Assembly: GCF_001050345.1 (NCBI RefSeq)
Contig: NZ_LFMW01000001.1
Coordinates: 310,001 to 374,000, forward strand
Reading direction: 5' to 3'
Origin: Pseudomonas fildesensis
GTDB lineage: Bacteria; Pseudomonadota; Gammaproteobacteria; Pseudomonadales; Pseudomonadaceae
Length of the DNA: 64,000 nucleotides
Part shown: one piece after another, positions 54,182 through 63,363 of the stretch
Layout: each line of letters opens with the position of its first letter
How positions within the stretch are numbered: position 1 is the stretch's first letter
Translations under genes and position numbers: made by a program
Notes under the pieces: generated by a model
What the model was told of the DNA's origin: nothing
The model's database searches: none
Seen by the model: the letters and a program-made list of their open reading frames with translations, nothing else

Positions 54182-54961
54182 ATGAAAAAAGCATTGCTGA
54201 CCCTTTCTGCACTGGCTCTGTGCATGGCCGCAGGTGTAGCCACGGCCAAGGAATACAAGGAATTGCGTTTTGGTGTCGATCCGTCCTACGCGCCGTTTGA
54301 ATCCAAAGCGGCCGATGGCAGCCTGGTGGGCTTTGATATCGACCTGGGCAATGCGATTTGCGCTGAGCTGAAGGTCAAGTGCAAGTGGGTCGAAAGTGAT
54401 TTCGACGGCATGATTCCAGGCCTGAAAGCCAACAAGTTCGACGGCGTTATTTCGTCCATGACCGTGACCCCGGTGCGTGAAAAGGCCATCGACTTCTCCA
54501 GCGAGCTGTTCTCCGGCCCGACGTCGCTGGTGTTCAAGAAAGGCGCTGGCTACTCGACACCTGAGTCCCTCAAGGGCAAATCCGTGGGCTACGAGCAAGG
54601 CACCATCCAGGAAGCCTACGCCAAGGCCGTACTGGACAAAGCCGGTGTGACCACCAAGGCCTACGCCAACCAGGACCAGGTTTACGCTGACCTGACCTCC
54701 GGCCGTCTCGACGCTTCCGTGCAGGACATGCTGCAAGCCGAACTGGGCTTCCTGAAGTCGCCAGCCGGTGCCGGCTACGAAGTCAGCGCGGCCATCGATG
54801 ACCCATTGCTGCCATCGAAAACCGCCATCGGTATCAAAAAAGGTAACACTGAACTGAAGGCCCTTTTGGATAAAGGTATCAAAGCGTTACACGATGATGG
54901 CACCTACGCCACCATCCAGAAGAAACACTTTGGCGATCTGAACCTGTACAGCGGCAAATAA
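54182..54961 (+). CDS. basic amino acid ABC transporter, periplasmic binding protein
   Basis: Periplasmic receptor of the lysine/arginine/ornithine/histidine family, 259 aa. Signal peptide MKKALLTLSALALCMAAGVA with cleavage after TAK or near it. The mature part has family blocks LRFGVDPSYAPFESK, FDIDLGNAICAELKVKCKWV, FDGMIPGLKANKFDGVISSM and the C-terminal DGTYATIQKKHFGDLNLY. The disulphide pair CAELKVKC is conserved. Gene order J-Q-M-O-P in this operon equals aotJQMOP of P. aeruginosa. A terminator 9 bases after the stop probably sets the receptor in excess. The exact ligand is not decided by the sequence. Confidence 0.9.
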   Translation: MKKALLTLSALALCMAAGVATAKEYKELRFGVDPSYAPFESKAADGSLVGFDIDLGNAICAELKVKCKWVESDFDGMIPGLKANKFDGVISSMTVTPVREKAIDFSSELFSGPTSLVFKKGAGYSTPESLKGKSVGYEQGTIQEAYAKAVLDKAGVTTKAYANQDQVYADLTSGRLDASVQDMLQAELGFLKSPAGAGYEVSAAIDDPLLPSKTAIGIKKGNTELKALLDKGIKALHDDGTYATIQKKHFGDLNLYSGK

Positions 54962-54969
54962 TGCCCGGG

Positions 54970-55000
54970 GCGCCCCTTTTCTGAAGGGGCGCTTTTTTTT
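54970..55000 (+). terminator. terminator/attenuator after the binding-protein gene
   Basis: Stem GCGCCCCTT / AAGGGGCGC with loop TTCTG and eight T. The permease gene starts only 19 bases later, so partial read-through is implied. Confidence 0.92.
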
Positions 55001-55018
55001 CGCCATAGGTCCTGATTT

Positions 55019-55747
55019 ATGTTCGAAGATCTGTTGCAAACCCTCGGGCTGAGCGCGCTCAGTTTGAAGGGTTTCGGCCCGCTGTTGCTGCAAGGCACCT
55101 GGATGACCATCAAGTTGTCGGTGCTGTCCCTGGCCGTCAGTGTGTTGCTGGGCCTTCTCGGCGCCAGCGCCAAACTCTCCAGCCTGCCCTTCCTGCGCAT
55201 CCCCGCCCAGCTCTACACCACACTGATTCGCGGTGTACCCGACCTGGTGCTGATGCTGCTGATTTTCTACAGCCTGCAAACCTGGCTGACCGGTCTTACC
55301 GACTTTATGGAATGGGAGTACATCGAGATCGACCCATTCAGCGCCGGGGTGATCACCCTGGGCTTTATCTACGGTGCTTATTTCACCGAGACGTTTCGCG
55401 GCGCGATCCTCGCCGTGCCCCGTGGCCAACTGGAAGCCGCCACGGCTTATGGCCTCAAGCGCGGGCAGCGCTTCCGCTACGTGACCTTCCCGCAGATGAT
55501 GCGCTTCGCCCTGCCGGGTATCGGCAACAACTGGATGGTGATGCTCAAGGCCACCGCACTGGTGTCGATCATCGGCCTGGCTGACTTGGTCAAGGCAGCC
55601 CAGGACGCCGGCAAGAGCACCTATCAACTGTTCTACTTCCTGGTGCTCGCTGCGTTGATCTACCTATTGATCACCAGCGCCTCCAACTTTGTCCTGCGTC
55701 GTCTTGAACGTCGCTACTCCGCAGGCTCCCGGGAGGCAGTGCGATGA
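55019..55747 (+). CDS. amino acid ABC transporter permease (HisQ/AotQ type)
   Basis: Inner-membrane permease, 242 aa, five to six spans. LLQGTWMTIKLSVLSLAVSV and the loop YFTETFRGAILAVPRGQLEA-ATAYGL form the HisMQ-family EAA signature. AQLYTTLIRGVPDLVLMLLI is the usual second block. It overlaps the next permease by four bases (ATGA). Confidence 0.92.
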   Translation: MFEDLLQTLGLSALSLKGFGPLLLQGTWMTIKLSVLSLAVSVLLGLLGASAKLSSLPFLRIPAQLYTTLIRGVPDLVLMLLIFYSLQTWLTGLTDFMEWEYIEIDPFSAGVITLGFIYGAYFTETFRGAILAVPRGQLEAATAYGLKRGQRFRYVTFPQMMRFALPGIGNNWMVMLKATALVSIIGLADLVKAAQDAGKSTYQLFYFLVLAALIYLLITSASNFVLRRLERRYSAGSREAVR

Positions 55748-56454
55748 TCGAACTCTTGCAGGAATACTGGCGCCCCTTCCTTTATAGCGACGGCCAGCAC
55801 ATCACCGGCCTGGCCATGACCCTGTGGTTGCTCAGCGCGGCACTCGTCATCGGCTTTGTGGTGTCGATCCCGCTGTCCATCGCGCGGGTATCGCGCAACC
55901 GCCTGGTACGTTGGCCGGTGCAGTTCTACACCTATCTGTTTCGTGGTACGCCGCTCTATATCCAGTTGCTGATTTGCTACACCGGCATCTACAGCATCGC
56001 GGCCGTGCGGGCGCAACCGCTGCTGGACGCGTTCTTTCGCGACGCGATGAATTGCACCATCCTGGCCTTCGCCCTTAACACCTGCGCCTACACCACGGAA
56101 ATTTTCGCAGGCTCGATCCGCAGCATGGCCCATGGCGAAGTCGAAGCCGCCAAAGCCTACGGCCTCAGCGGATGGAAGCTGTACGCCTACGTCATCATGC
56201 CGTCGGCCCTGCGCCGCTCATTGCCCTACTACAGCAATGAAGTGATTCTGATGCTGCACTCGACGACGGTGGCGTTTACCGCGACGATCCCGGACATCCT
56301 CAAAGTTGCGCGGGACGCCAACTCGGCCACCTTCATGACGTTTCAATCATTCGGCATTGCTGCGCTGATCTACTTGACCGTGACCTTTGCGCTGGTCGGT
56401 CTGTTTCGTCTGGCGGAGCGCCGCTGGCTGGCCTTCCTGGGGCCGAGCCACTAA
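55744..56454 (+). CDS. amino acid ABC transporter permease (HisM/AotM type)
   Basis: Partner permease of 236 aa. Family blocks: GLAMTLWLLSAALVIGFVVS, FYTYLFRGTPLYIQLLICYT and the EAA loop TTEIFAGSIRSMAHGEVEAA-KAYGLSG. It should form a heterodimeric channel with the preceding protein. The next gene begins 10 bases after its stop. Confidence 0.92.
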   Translation: MIELLQEYWRPFLYSDGQHITGLAMTLWLLSAALVIGFVVSIPLSIARVSRNRLVRWPVQFYTYLFRGTPLYIQLLICYTGIYSIAAVRAQPLLDAFFRDAMNCTILAFALNTCAYTTEIFAGSIRSMAHGEVEAAKAYGLSGWKLYAYVIMPSALRRSLPYYSNEVILMLHSTTVAFTATIPDILKVARDANSATFMTFQSFGIAALIYLTVTFALVGLFRLAERRWLAFLGPSH

Positions 56455-56463
56455 GGAGCATTC

Positions 56464-57582
56464 ATGCGACATCAGGTACATGATCTGATCTCGCCGGTAC
56501 CCGGTACGGCGCGGCAGATTCACAGTTTCCACTTCGGCCCCGAGCAGGCCGAAGGCAAGATCTACATCCAGTCGTCGCTGCATGCCGATGAGCTGCCAGG
56601 CATGCTGGTGGCCTGGCACCTGAAAGTGCGGCTCGCGAAATTGGCGGCCGCCGGGCGTTTGCGCAGCGAGATCGTGCTGGTGCCCATCGCCAACCCAGTG
56701 GGTCTTGAACAGGTATTGATGGACATTCCCCTGGGCCGCTATGAGCTGGAAAGCGGTCAGAACTTCAATCGCTTGTTTGTCGACCTCAGTGAAACGGTCG
56801 GTAACCAGGTCGAAGCATTGCTTGGGGATGATCCGCAGCACAACGTCGAGCTGATCCGCACCACGCTGTCCAGCGCCCTGGCCGAGCAGGTCGCCGAGAC
56901 CCAGTTGCAATCCCAGCGCCTGGTGCTACAACGCCTGGCCTGTGATGCCGACATGGTGCTGGACCTGCATTGTGATTTCGAAGCCGTGGCGCACCTGTAC
57001 ACAACGCCCGAAGCCTGGCCACAGGTGGAACCGCTGGCGCGTTACATCGGCTCGGAGGCCAACTTGCTGGCCACCGACTCCGGCGGGCAGTCGTTCGATG
57101 AGTGCTTCACCTTGGTGTGGTGGCAATTGCAGCAACGCTTCGGCGAGCGCTTCCCGATCCCCATGGGCAGCTTTTCGGTGACCGTCGAGCTACGCGGCCA
57201 GGGCGACGTCAACCACGGCCTGGCAAGCCTGGACTGCCAGGCGATCATTGATTACCTGATTCATTTCGGCGCAATTGCCGGCGACGTCGCACCGCTGCCC
57301 GACCTGCCCTACCCGGCTACCCCGCTGGCGGGCGTGGAGCCGGTGGCGACGCCGGTCGGCGGCTTGCTGGTGTTCAGCGCCTTGCCGGGGGAATACCTCG
57401 AAGCCGGGCAATTGATCGCCGAAGTCATCGACCCTATTACTGACCGCGTAACGCCCGTGCACTGCCAGAAGGCCGGCCTGCTTTACGCCCGTTCGCTACG
57501 GCGCATGGCCACTGCGGGGATGGTCATCGGCCATGTTGCAGGCTCAGAGGCCTACCGCAGCGGCTACCTACTTTCGCCTTGA
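56464..57582 (+). CDS. AstE/AspA-family zinc hydrolase (AotO-like)
   Basis: A 372-residue M14-type metallohydrolase of the succinylglutamate desuccinylase/aspartoacylase family. Zinc ligands are expected from SSLHADELPGM (His-x-x-Glu) and VLDLHCDFEA. The second half ends with a barrel-sandwich-like domain (ATPVGGLLVFSALPGEYLEA). In P. aeruginosa a similar gene, aotO, lies inside the arginine/ornithine transporter operon and is not needed for uptake, as I recall. It may deacylate imported acyl amino acids. Position between permease and ATPase supports co-transcription. Confidence 0.85.
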   Translation: MRHQVHDLISPVPGTARQIHSFHFGPEQAEGKIYIQSSLHADELPGMLVAWHLKVRLAKLAAAGRLRSEIVLVPIANPVGLEQVLMDIPLGRYELESGQNFNRLFVDLSETVGNQVEALLGDDPQHNVELIRTTLSSALAEQVAETQLQSQRLVLQRLACDADMVLDLHCDFEAVAHLYTTPEAWPQVEPLARYIGSEANLLATDSGGQSFDECFTLVWWQLQQRFGERFPIPMGSFSVTVELRGQGDVNHGLASLDCQAIIDYLIHFGAIAGDVAPLPDLPYPATPLAGVEPVATPVGGLLVFSALPGEYLEAGQLIAEVIDPITDRVTPVHCQKAGLLYARSLRRMATAGMVIGHVAGSEAYRSGYLLSP

Positions 57583-57595
57583 GGATGCACGCCAC

Positions 57596-58360
57596 ATGTA
57601 CAAACTGACCGTTGAAGGCCTGCATAAAAGCTATGGCGACAATGAAGTGCTCAAAGGTGTTTCGCTCAAGGCCAAGACCGGTGACGTGATCAGCCTGATC
57701 GGCGCCAGCGGCTCGGGCAAAAGCACCTTCCTGCGCTGCATCAACTTTCTGGAAACGCCCAATGATGGTGCCATGACCCTTGATGGCAAGCCGATCCGCA
57801 TGGTCAGCGACCGCCACGGCATGCGCGTGGCTGACGACGCAGAATTGCAGCGCTTGCGCACCCGCTTGGCCATGGTGTTCCAGCACTTCAACCTGTGGAG
57901 CCACATGAGTGTGCTGGAAAACATCACCATGGCCCCGCGCCGTGTGCTGGGCTGCAGCAAGAAGGACGCCGAAGACCGCGCCCGTCGCTACCTGGACAAG
58001 GTGGGCCTGCCGGCGCGCGTCGCCGATCAATACCCGGCGTTCCTGTCCGGGGGCCAGCAGCAACGGGTGGCGATCGCCCGCGCGTTGGCCATGGAGCCGG
58101 AAGTGATGCTGTTCGACGAGCCCACCTCGGCCCTCGACCCGGAACTGGTGGGCGAAGTGTTGAAAGTGATCCAGGGCCTGGCCGAGGAAGGCCGCACCAT
58201 GATCATGGTCACCCACGAGATGAGCTTTGCGCGCAAGGTGTCCAGCCAAGTGCTGTTCCTGCACAAGGGCCTGGTGGAAGAGCAAGGCGCACCGGAGGAT
58301 GTGTTGGGCAACCCGAAGAGCGAGCGCCTGCAGCAGTTCCTCAGCGGAAACCTAAAATAA
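57596..58360 (+). CDS. amino acid ABC transporter ATP-binding protein (HisP/AotP type)
   Basis: From ATG 57596 (MYKLTVEGLHKSYGDNEVLK) the protein has 254 aa. Walker A IGASGSGKSTFLRCI, Q-loop AMVFQHFNLWSHMSVLENIT, signature LSGGQQQRVAIARALAM, Walker B VMLFDEPTSALDPEL and H-loop VTHEMSFA are all intact. In P. aeruginosa argR follows aotP; here the next gene is the repair helicase, so no linked regulator exists. Confidence 0.93.
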   Translation: MYKLTVEGLHKSYGDNEVLKGVSLKAKTGDVISLIGASGSGKSTFLRCINFLETPNDGAMTLDGKPIRMVSDRHGMRVADDAELQRLRTRLAMVFQHFNLWSHMSVLENITMAPRRVLGCSKKDAEDRARRYLDKVGLPARVADQYPAFLSGGQQQRVAIARALAMEPEVMLFDEPTSALDPELVGEVLKVIQGLAEEGRTMIMVTHEMSFARKVSSQVLFLHKGLVEEQGAPEDVLGNPKSERLQQFLSGNLK

Positions 58361-58363
58361 CCC

Positions 58364-58427
58364 GTAGGAACCGGCTTGCCGGCGCTTGTCGCAAGACGCG
58401 CGTCATCGCCGGCAAGCCGGCTGCTAC
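58364..58427. repeat. REPIN (GGCTTGCCGGCG class)
   Basis: Arms GTAGGAACCGGCTTGCCGGC and GCCGGCAAGCCGGCTGCTAC around TTGTCGCAAGACGCGCG. It lies 4 bases past the ATPase gene and 65 bases before the helicase gene, at the right junction of the transporter operon. Confidence 0.9.
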
Positions 58428-58491
58428 ACGGGGAACGTCAACGATGCCTCAAGGGTCTGTGGAATAAGCCCTCCAGAGCGTCAGTTGCCGC

Positions 58492-60975
58492 ATGGCAAAA
58501 ACCCACGACTTCGCCAGGCAATGGTTCGCCGCCAAAGGCTGGAAGCCGTTCGTCTTTCAGAAAGACGTGTGGGCGGCGGTCAAGCGCGGCCAGTCAGGTT
58601 TGCTGCACGCCAGCACCGGCGCCGGTAAAACTTACGCGCTGTGGTTTGCCGCCCTCAATCGTTTCGCCATCAGTCGCCCGCCGACCACCGGCAAACGCAA
58701 ACCGCCACCTGAACCACTGACCGTGCTGTGGATTACGCCCATGCGTGCCCTGGCCGCCGACACCGCGCGCGCCCTGGAGGCGCCACTGGAGGCGTTGCAG
58801 ATTCCCTGGAGCGTAGGGCTGCGCACCGGCGACACCAGCAGCAGCGAGCGCGCGCGGCAAACCCGCCGGCAGCCCACGGCACTGGTTACCACGCCGGAAA
58901 GCCTGACCCTGATGCTCGCGCGCGCCGACAGTGAGGCGAGCCTGGCGCACCTGCGCATGGTGATCGTGGATGAATGGCATGAGCTGATCGGCAACAAGCG
59001 TGGCGTGCAGTTACAACTGGCGTTGGCCCGATTGCGACGCTGGCACCCGGAACTGATGGTGTGGGGCATTTCGGCGACCCTGGGTAACCAGTCCCACGCT
59101 TTGGAGGTGTTGGTACCACAAGGCGACGGGATCAATGTGCAGGGGCAAACGGCTAAACAACTGTGGGTCGACACGCTGTTGCCGCCCGTTACAGAACGTT
59201 TTCCCTGGGCCGGGCATATCGGTTTGAAGATGCTGGCGCAGGTGGTGGCCGAGGTGGAGGCCAGCAGCAGTTGCCTGGTATTCACCAATACGCGGGCACA
59301 GTCGGAGATCTGGTATCAAGCGCTGTTGGGCGCCCGCCCGGACTGGGCGGGCGTGATTGCCCTGCACCACGGTTCGCTCTCGCGGGAAACCCGTGACTGG
59401 GTGGAGCGGGCGTTGAAAGACGGGCAGCTCAGGGCGGTGGTGTGTACGTCGAGCCTTGACCTGGGAGTGGATTTTTTACCGGTGGAACGGGTACTGCAGA
59501 TCGGCTCGGCCAAAGGCGTGGCGCGCCTGATGCAACGTGCGGGGCGTTCCGGCCATGCGCCGGGGCGGCCGTCACGGGTGACGCTGGTGCCGACCCACAG
59601 CCTGGAATTGGTCGAGGCTGCTGCGGCCCAGGACGCGATTGCCCAGCGGCGCATCGAAGCCCGCGAATCGCCGCACAAGCCGTTGGATGTGCTCGTACAG
59701 CATTTGGTCAGCATGGCCTTGGGCGGCGGTTTTACTCCAGACGGATTACTGGCGGAAGTACGCGAAGCGTGGGCCTACCGCGATCTGACCGACGCCGACT
59801 GGGCCTGGGCGCTGGGGTTTGTACGCCATGGCGGTTTATCGCTGACGGCCTACCCGGATTACCGCCGCGTCGAGCCAGACGAGCATGGCATCTGGCGCGT
59901 CCCCGATGCCCGTTTGGCGCGGCGCCATCGCATGAGTGTCGGTACCATCGTCAGTGACGCCAGCATCCAGCTGAAATTCTGGAGTAAAGGCGGCGGTGGC
60001 AAGAACCTGGGCAGTGTCGAAGAAGGCTTTATCGCGCGACTCAAGCCGGGCGATGGTTTCTTGTTTGCCGGGCGTTTGCTGGAGTTGGTGCGGGTGGAGA
60101 ACATGACGGCGTACGTGCGCCGCAGTACCGCGAAAAAAGCCGCCGTGCCGCGCTGGAGTGGCGGGCGCATGCCGCTTTCCAATGAGCTGGCCCAGGCGGT
60201 AGTCGAGCGCTTCGACGCGGCAGCGCACGGGCAATTCGATGGTCCGGAAATGCAGGCGGTGCAACCCCTGCTGCAGACTCAGTTGCGCTGGTCCGGCCTG
60301 CCGACACGCGAGCATTTGCTGGCCGAAGCCCTCAAGTCCCGGGAAGGGTGGCACCTTTTTCTTTACCCCTTTGCCGGGCGTCAGGTGCATATGGGGCTAG
60401 CAAGTTTGTTGGCGTGGCGTGTCAGCCAGCAGCAGGCGGTGACGTTCTCGATTGCCGTCAACGATTACGGGTTGGAGCTGTTGAGCGCAACAGAAGTGGA
60501 CTGGCCGGTCTTGCTGAATCAGGTACTGCTAAGTCCAGCAAATTTGCTGGCGGACGTGGCGGCCAGCCTGAATGCCGGGGAGCTGGCCCTGCGACGGTTT
60601 CGCGAAATCGCACGCATCGCCGGGCTGGTGTTTGCCGGGTACCCCGGTGCGCCGAAAAGCACGCGGCAGGTACAGGCCTCCAGCGGGTTGTTCTATGAAG
60701 TGTTCAAGCAATATGACCCGCAGAACCTGTTGCTGACCCAGGCGGGGGAAGAAGTGCTGCGTGATGAGTTGGATATTCGTCGGTTAGAAGAGACCTTGCG
60801 TCATCTGTCGGCGCTGAAACTGGACCTGCACCTGATCGAACGGCCGACGCCCCTGGCCTTCCCCCTGCTGGTTGAGCGAATGCGCGAAAGCATGAGTTCG
60901 GAAAAGTTGTCGGAGCGCATTGCGCGAATGGTGAAGGACCTGGAAAAAGTCGCGGATAACGGGAAACGCCGATGA
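58492..60975 (+). CDS. ligase-associated DEXH-box helicase (Lhr core)
   Basis: A 827-residue superfamily 2 DNA helicase. Motif [16 protein letters not shown] (Lys46), Ia [17 protein letters not shown], motif [26 protein letters not shown], motif [16 protein letters not shown], then the winged-helix and Lhr-specific C-terminal domain ([20 protein letters not shown]). The length fits Lhr-core proteins rather than full-length Lhr (~1500). It belongs with the exonuclease and ligase at 51223-53858 but is separated from them by the transporter operon. Its stop overlaps pdeM by four bases. Confidence 0.93.
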   Translation: MAKTHDFARQWFAAKGWKPFVFQKDVWAAVKRGQSGLLHASTGAGKTYALWFAALNRFAISRPPTTGKRKPPPEPLTVLWITPMRALAADTARALEAPLEALQIPWSVGLRTGDTSSSERARQTRRQPTALVTTPESLTLMLARADSEASLAHLRMVIVDEWHELIGNKRGVQLQLALARLRRWHPELMVWGISATLGNQSHALEVLVPQGDGINVQGQTAKQLWVDTLLPPVTERFPWAGHIGLKMLAQVVAEVEASSSCLVFTNTRAQSEIWYQALLGARPDWAGVIALHHGSLSRETRDWVERALKDGQLRAVVCTSSLDLGVDFLPVERVLQIGSAKGVARLMQRAGRSGHAPGRPSRVTLVPTHSLELVEAAAAQDAIAQRRIEARESPHKPLDVLVQHLVSMALGGGFTPDGLLAEVREAWAYRDLTDADWAWALGFVRHGGLSLTAYPDYRRVEPDEHGIWRVPDARLARRHRMSVGTIVSDASIQLKFWSKGGGGKNLGSVEEGFIARLKPGDGFLFAGRLLELVRVENMTAYVRRSTAKKAAVPRWSGGRMPLSNELAQAVVERFDAAAHGQFDGPEMQAVQPLLQTQLRWSGLPTREHLLAEALKSREGWHLFLYPFAGRQVHMGLASLLAWRVSQQQAVTFSIAVNDYGLELLSATEVDWPVLLNQVLLSPANLLADVAASLNAGELALRRFREIARIAGLVFAGYPGAPKSTRQVQASSGLFYEVFKQYDPQNLLLTQAGEEVLRDELDIRRLEETLRHLSALKLDLHLIERPTPLAFPLLVERMRESMSSEKLSERIARMVKDLEKVADNGKRR

Positions 60976-61622
60976 TTTGCCCGATAACACTTGAGGGAGA
61001 GGAGCTGTGGTTGTTGGCGGACAAGGCCGTTTACTGGCCCGCGCGCCAATGCCTGCTGATTGCCGACGCACACTTTGGCAAGGCCTCGGCGTATCGCAGC
61101 CTGGGACAACCGGTGCCACAGGGCACCACCACCGAGAATTTGCAGCGCCTGGACCGGCTGTTGTCGACCTTCCGTTGCGCGCAGTTAATCTTTCTCGGTG
61201 ACTTCCTGCACGGCCCAGGCTCCCATGCCAGCGGCACCCTGAGCGCGCTGAGGACCTGGCGAGCACGTAACCACGGCCTGCCCATGACCCTGATTCGCGG
61301 CAATCACGATAAACGCGCAGGCGACCCGCCAGCCGACTTGAGGATCGAGGTGGTGCCCGAGCCGCTGCTGCTGGGACCGTTCGCCCTGCAACACGAACCG
61401 GATGCCCATGCCAGCCATCACGTGCTGGCGGGACATGTTCATCCGGTGTATCGCTTGCGCGGCAAAGGCCGGCAGAGTTTACGCCTGCCCTGCTTTCAGA
61501 TCGGTACGCGCGTCAGCTTGCTGCCGGCGTTTGGTGCATTTACCGGAGGGTATTCGGTGGAGCGGGACGACGAACGGCGGATCTTTGTGATCGGTGACAG
61601 GGAAGTATGGCCAGTACGCTGA
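60972..61622 (+). CDS. pdeM: ligase-associated endonuclease/phosphoesterase PdeM
   Basis: Calcineurin-like metallophosphoesterase of 216 aa (TIGR04123 type). Metal motifs: [15 protein letters not shown] (Asp32, His34), [21 protein letters not shown] and [14 protein letters not shown]. It is the fourth member of the repair set and overlaps the helicase stop by four bases. The substrate in the cell is not established; 3'-phosphate processing at ends has been suggested for the family. Confidence 0.92.
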   Translation: MICPITLEGEELWLLADKAVYWPARQCLLIADAHFGKASAYRSLGQPVPQGTTTENLQRLDRLLSTFRCAQLIFLGDFLHGPGSHASGTLSALRTWRARNHGLPMTLIRGNHDKRAGDPPADLRIEVVPEPLLLGPFALQHEPDAHASHHVLAGHVHPVYRLRGKGRQSLRLPCFQIGTRVSLLPAFGAFTGGYSVERDDERRIFVIGDREVWPVR

Positions 61623-61651
61623 AGAACTGAACATTTCCTGACCCGCCTGGA

Positions 61652-61849
61652 TCAGACTACTGGGGCAGGTGGCGGCTCGTCCGGAAGGGTCGGTTCGCCA
61701 GGTTCTGTAGGCTGTGGGTAGTCAGGTTCAGGTTGGCCAGGAATGCCGCCCGCATAAGCAGGGTCGGCCATCAGGGACCAGGCCAGAACACCAATCTGGT
61801 TGGGTTCAAGCCGGGCGAGTTCGGCGCTGATTCGCGGGTCGATCTTCAT
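61652..61849 (-). CDS. small proline-rich hypothetical protein
   Basis: The ATG at 61847-61849 has GAGGAG 7 bases upstream. The 65-residue product (MKIDPRISAELARLEPNQIG) has a helical first half and a second half made of Pro/Glu repeats (PEPDYPQPTEPGEPTLPDEP), likely disordered. No signal peptide. It is convergent with pdeM and lies downstream of dcd on the same strand. Function unknown. Confidence 0.65.
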   Translation of the reverse strand: MKIDPRISAELARLEPNQIGVLAWSLMADPAYAGGIPGQPEPDYPQPTEPGEPTLPDEPPPAPVV

Positions 61850-61956
61850 AAGGTACTCCTCAAGCGTGGCCCGGCACGTTTTGCACGTACCGAGGCAGTA
61901 CACCCAATAGAGTCACTTTCCTCAGACTAATTCCCTTTACGCGTAGGACGTTTCGA

Positions 61957-62523
61957 TCAAGCGCGTGGCAAGGTGACGCCGCGCTGGCCCTGGTACTTGC
62001 CGGCGCGGTCCTTGTAAGACACTTCACAGGCCTCATCGGACTGCAGGAACAGCATCTGTGCCACGCCTTCATTGGCGTAGATCTTCGCTGGCAAGGTGGT
62101 GGTGTTGGAGAACTCCAGGGTCACGTGGCCTTCCCATTCCGGCTCAAGCGGCGTCACGTTGACGATAATACCGCAGCGCGCGTAGGTGCTTTTACCCAGG
62201 CAGATGGTCAGCACATCGCGGGGAATACGGAAGAATTCCACGGTACGCGCCAGGGCGAAGGAGTTTGGCGGGATGATGCACACGTCGCTCTTGACGTCGA
62301 CGAAGCTCTTTTCGTCGAAGTTCTTCGGGTCGACGATCGCCGAATTGATGTTGGTGAACACCTTGAATTCATCGGCGCAGCGCACATCGTAGCCATAGCT
62401 GGAAACACCGTACGAAATCACGCGTGCGTCGCCTTCGCCACGAATCTGGCGCTCAACGAACGGTTCGATCATGCCGTGCTCTTGCGCCATGCGGCGAATC
62501 CACTTGTCCGATTTGATGCTCAT
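61957..62523 (-). CDS. dcd: dCTP deaminase
   Basis: Converts dCTP to dUTP, supplying the dTMP pathway; homotrimeric cytoplasmic enzyme. 188 aa, near E. coli's 193. The conserved blocks are [20 protein letters not shown] and the catalytic glutamate region [18 protein letters not shown]. The C-terminal nucleotide-closing segment ends [13 protein letters not shown]. The N-terminus [19 protein letters not shown] is that of Pseudomonas Dcd. Confidence 0.96.
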   Translation of the reverse strand: MSIKSDKWIRRMAQEHGMIEPFVERQIRGEGDARVISYGVSSYGYDVRCADEFKVFTNINSAIVDPKNFDEKSFVDVKSDVCIIPPNSFALARTVEFFRIPRDVLTICLGKSTYARCGIIVNVTPLEPEWEGHVTLEFSNTTTLPAKIYANEGVAQMLFLQSDEACEVSYKDRAGKYQGQRGVTLPRA

Positions 62524-62923
62524 GGCGGGTGTCCTGAATAGCGAGGTGGAAAAATTCTGTTGGGCATCTTACCGGGGCCGGCGTTGGGGTTCAAAGGGCG
62601 TGGGAAATTTGTTGATGAATGCATTGATGAATGCATGGCCTTTATAGGTCGCAGCCAGCGGGGCCGGTATCCCGGCTGCCGCGACGAGCGACTGTAAATA
62701 CCACCGCCAGTCACGAAAATAGAGAAACCTTCGGAAATACCATTGGCACGTTCCGGAAAAAGGGTTAAGGTGGCGCCACTGTGCTGCTTGTGTCACTGAG
62801 AATCTCTACACGATATGTTGAATTTCGATCCAACCATCTCCAAGAATTTTTCCTGCTCTTTGCACTCAGTCTCGGCCAGGGCTTTTCCTGAGTCGCAGTT
62901 AACTTTGTCCAAGGAGATACACC
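62524..62923. other. intergenic region with cold-shock gene leader
   Basis: The right half is probably the long 5' leader of the cold-shock gene; such leaders fold in a temperature-dependent way, but I cannot assign a specific structure here. TTGATGAATGCA is tandemly repeated at 62612-62623 and 62624-62635. No supported gene on either strand. Confidence 0.5.
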
Positions 62924-63133
62924 ATGTCTAATCGCCAAACTGGTACCGTTAAGTGGTTCAACGATGAAAAAGGCTTCGGCTTCATCACTCCACAATCCGG
63001 TGACGACCTGTTCGTTCACTTCAAAGCTATCCAATCCGACGGCTTCAAAAGCCTGAAAGAAGGCCAACAGGTTTCTTTCATCGCTACCCGCGGTCAGAAA
63101 GGCATGCAAGCTGAAGAAGTTCAAGTTATCTAA
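62924..63133 (+). CDS. cold-shock domain protein (CspA family)
   Basis: A 69-residue RNA chaperone made of one OB-fold. RNP1 KGFGFITPQ (about residues 16-24) and RNP2 DLFVHFKAI (30-38) are intact, with the surface aromatics [16 protein letters not shown] lies 9 bases before the ATG. The gene uses a narrow codon set (GGT, AAA, GCT-rich), suggesting high expression. Ends with a strong terminator. Which paralogue it is cannot be told. Confidence 0.95.
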   Translation: MSNRQTGTVKWFNDEKGFGFITPQSGDDLFVHFKAIQSDGFKSLKEGQQVSFIATRGQKGMQAEEVQVI

Positions 63134-63152
63134 CTTGTACTGACTTAGTCGA

Positions 63153-63184
63153 AAAAACCCCGCCCTTAAAAGCGGGGTTTTTTT
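63153..63184 (+). terminator. terminator after the cold-shock gene
   Basis: Stem AACCCCGC (63157-63164) / GCGGGGTT (63173-63180), loop CCTTAAAA, preceded by A and followed by T runs. Could act in both directions. Confidence 0.92.
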
Positions 63185-63190
63185 ATGCCC

Positions 63191-63298
63191 GCTCGCTCCC
63201 ACTCCCAGCGTGGTAATGCCTCTTGTGACGCTCTGCGTCAAGCTTTGGGACGCGGAGCGTCCTGGGCTGCATTCCCACGCAGAGCGAGGGAACGATCG
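63191..63298. repeat. dyad repeat TGATCGTTCCCACGC family, copy 3
   Basis: Left end CGCTCGCTCCCACTCCCAGC is degraded; the right end CATTCCCACGCAGAGCGAGG then GAACGATCGA and the internal GTGACGCTCTGCGTCA and GGGACGCGGAGCGTCC match the copies at 47347 and 48332. It lies between the convergent cold-shock and rpoS ends. Confidence 0.8.
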
Positions 63299-63363
63299 AC
63301 GCACAGCAAAACGCCCGGCGCATTCCCATGCACCGGGCGTTTTCATAGCTGCGTCAGGCTACG

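Noticed and set aside
54085..54300. Plus-strand frame overlapping the amino acid receptor start
   Set aside because: Wrong frame relative to a clear signal peptide at 54182 and partly made of the 12-base tandem repeats.
63134..63363. Possible rsmZ-type small RNA downstream of rpoS
   Set aside because: In pseudomonads rsmZ often lies near rpoS, but here I see no series of GGA hairpin loops; the gap holds a terminator and a dyad repeat only.
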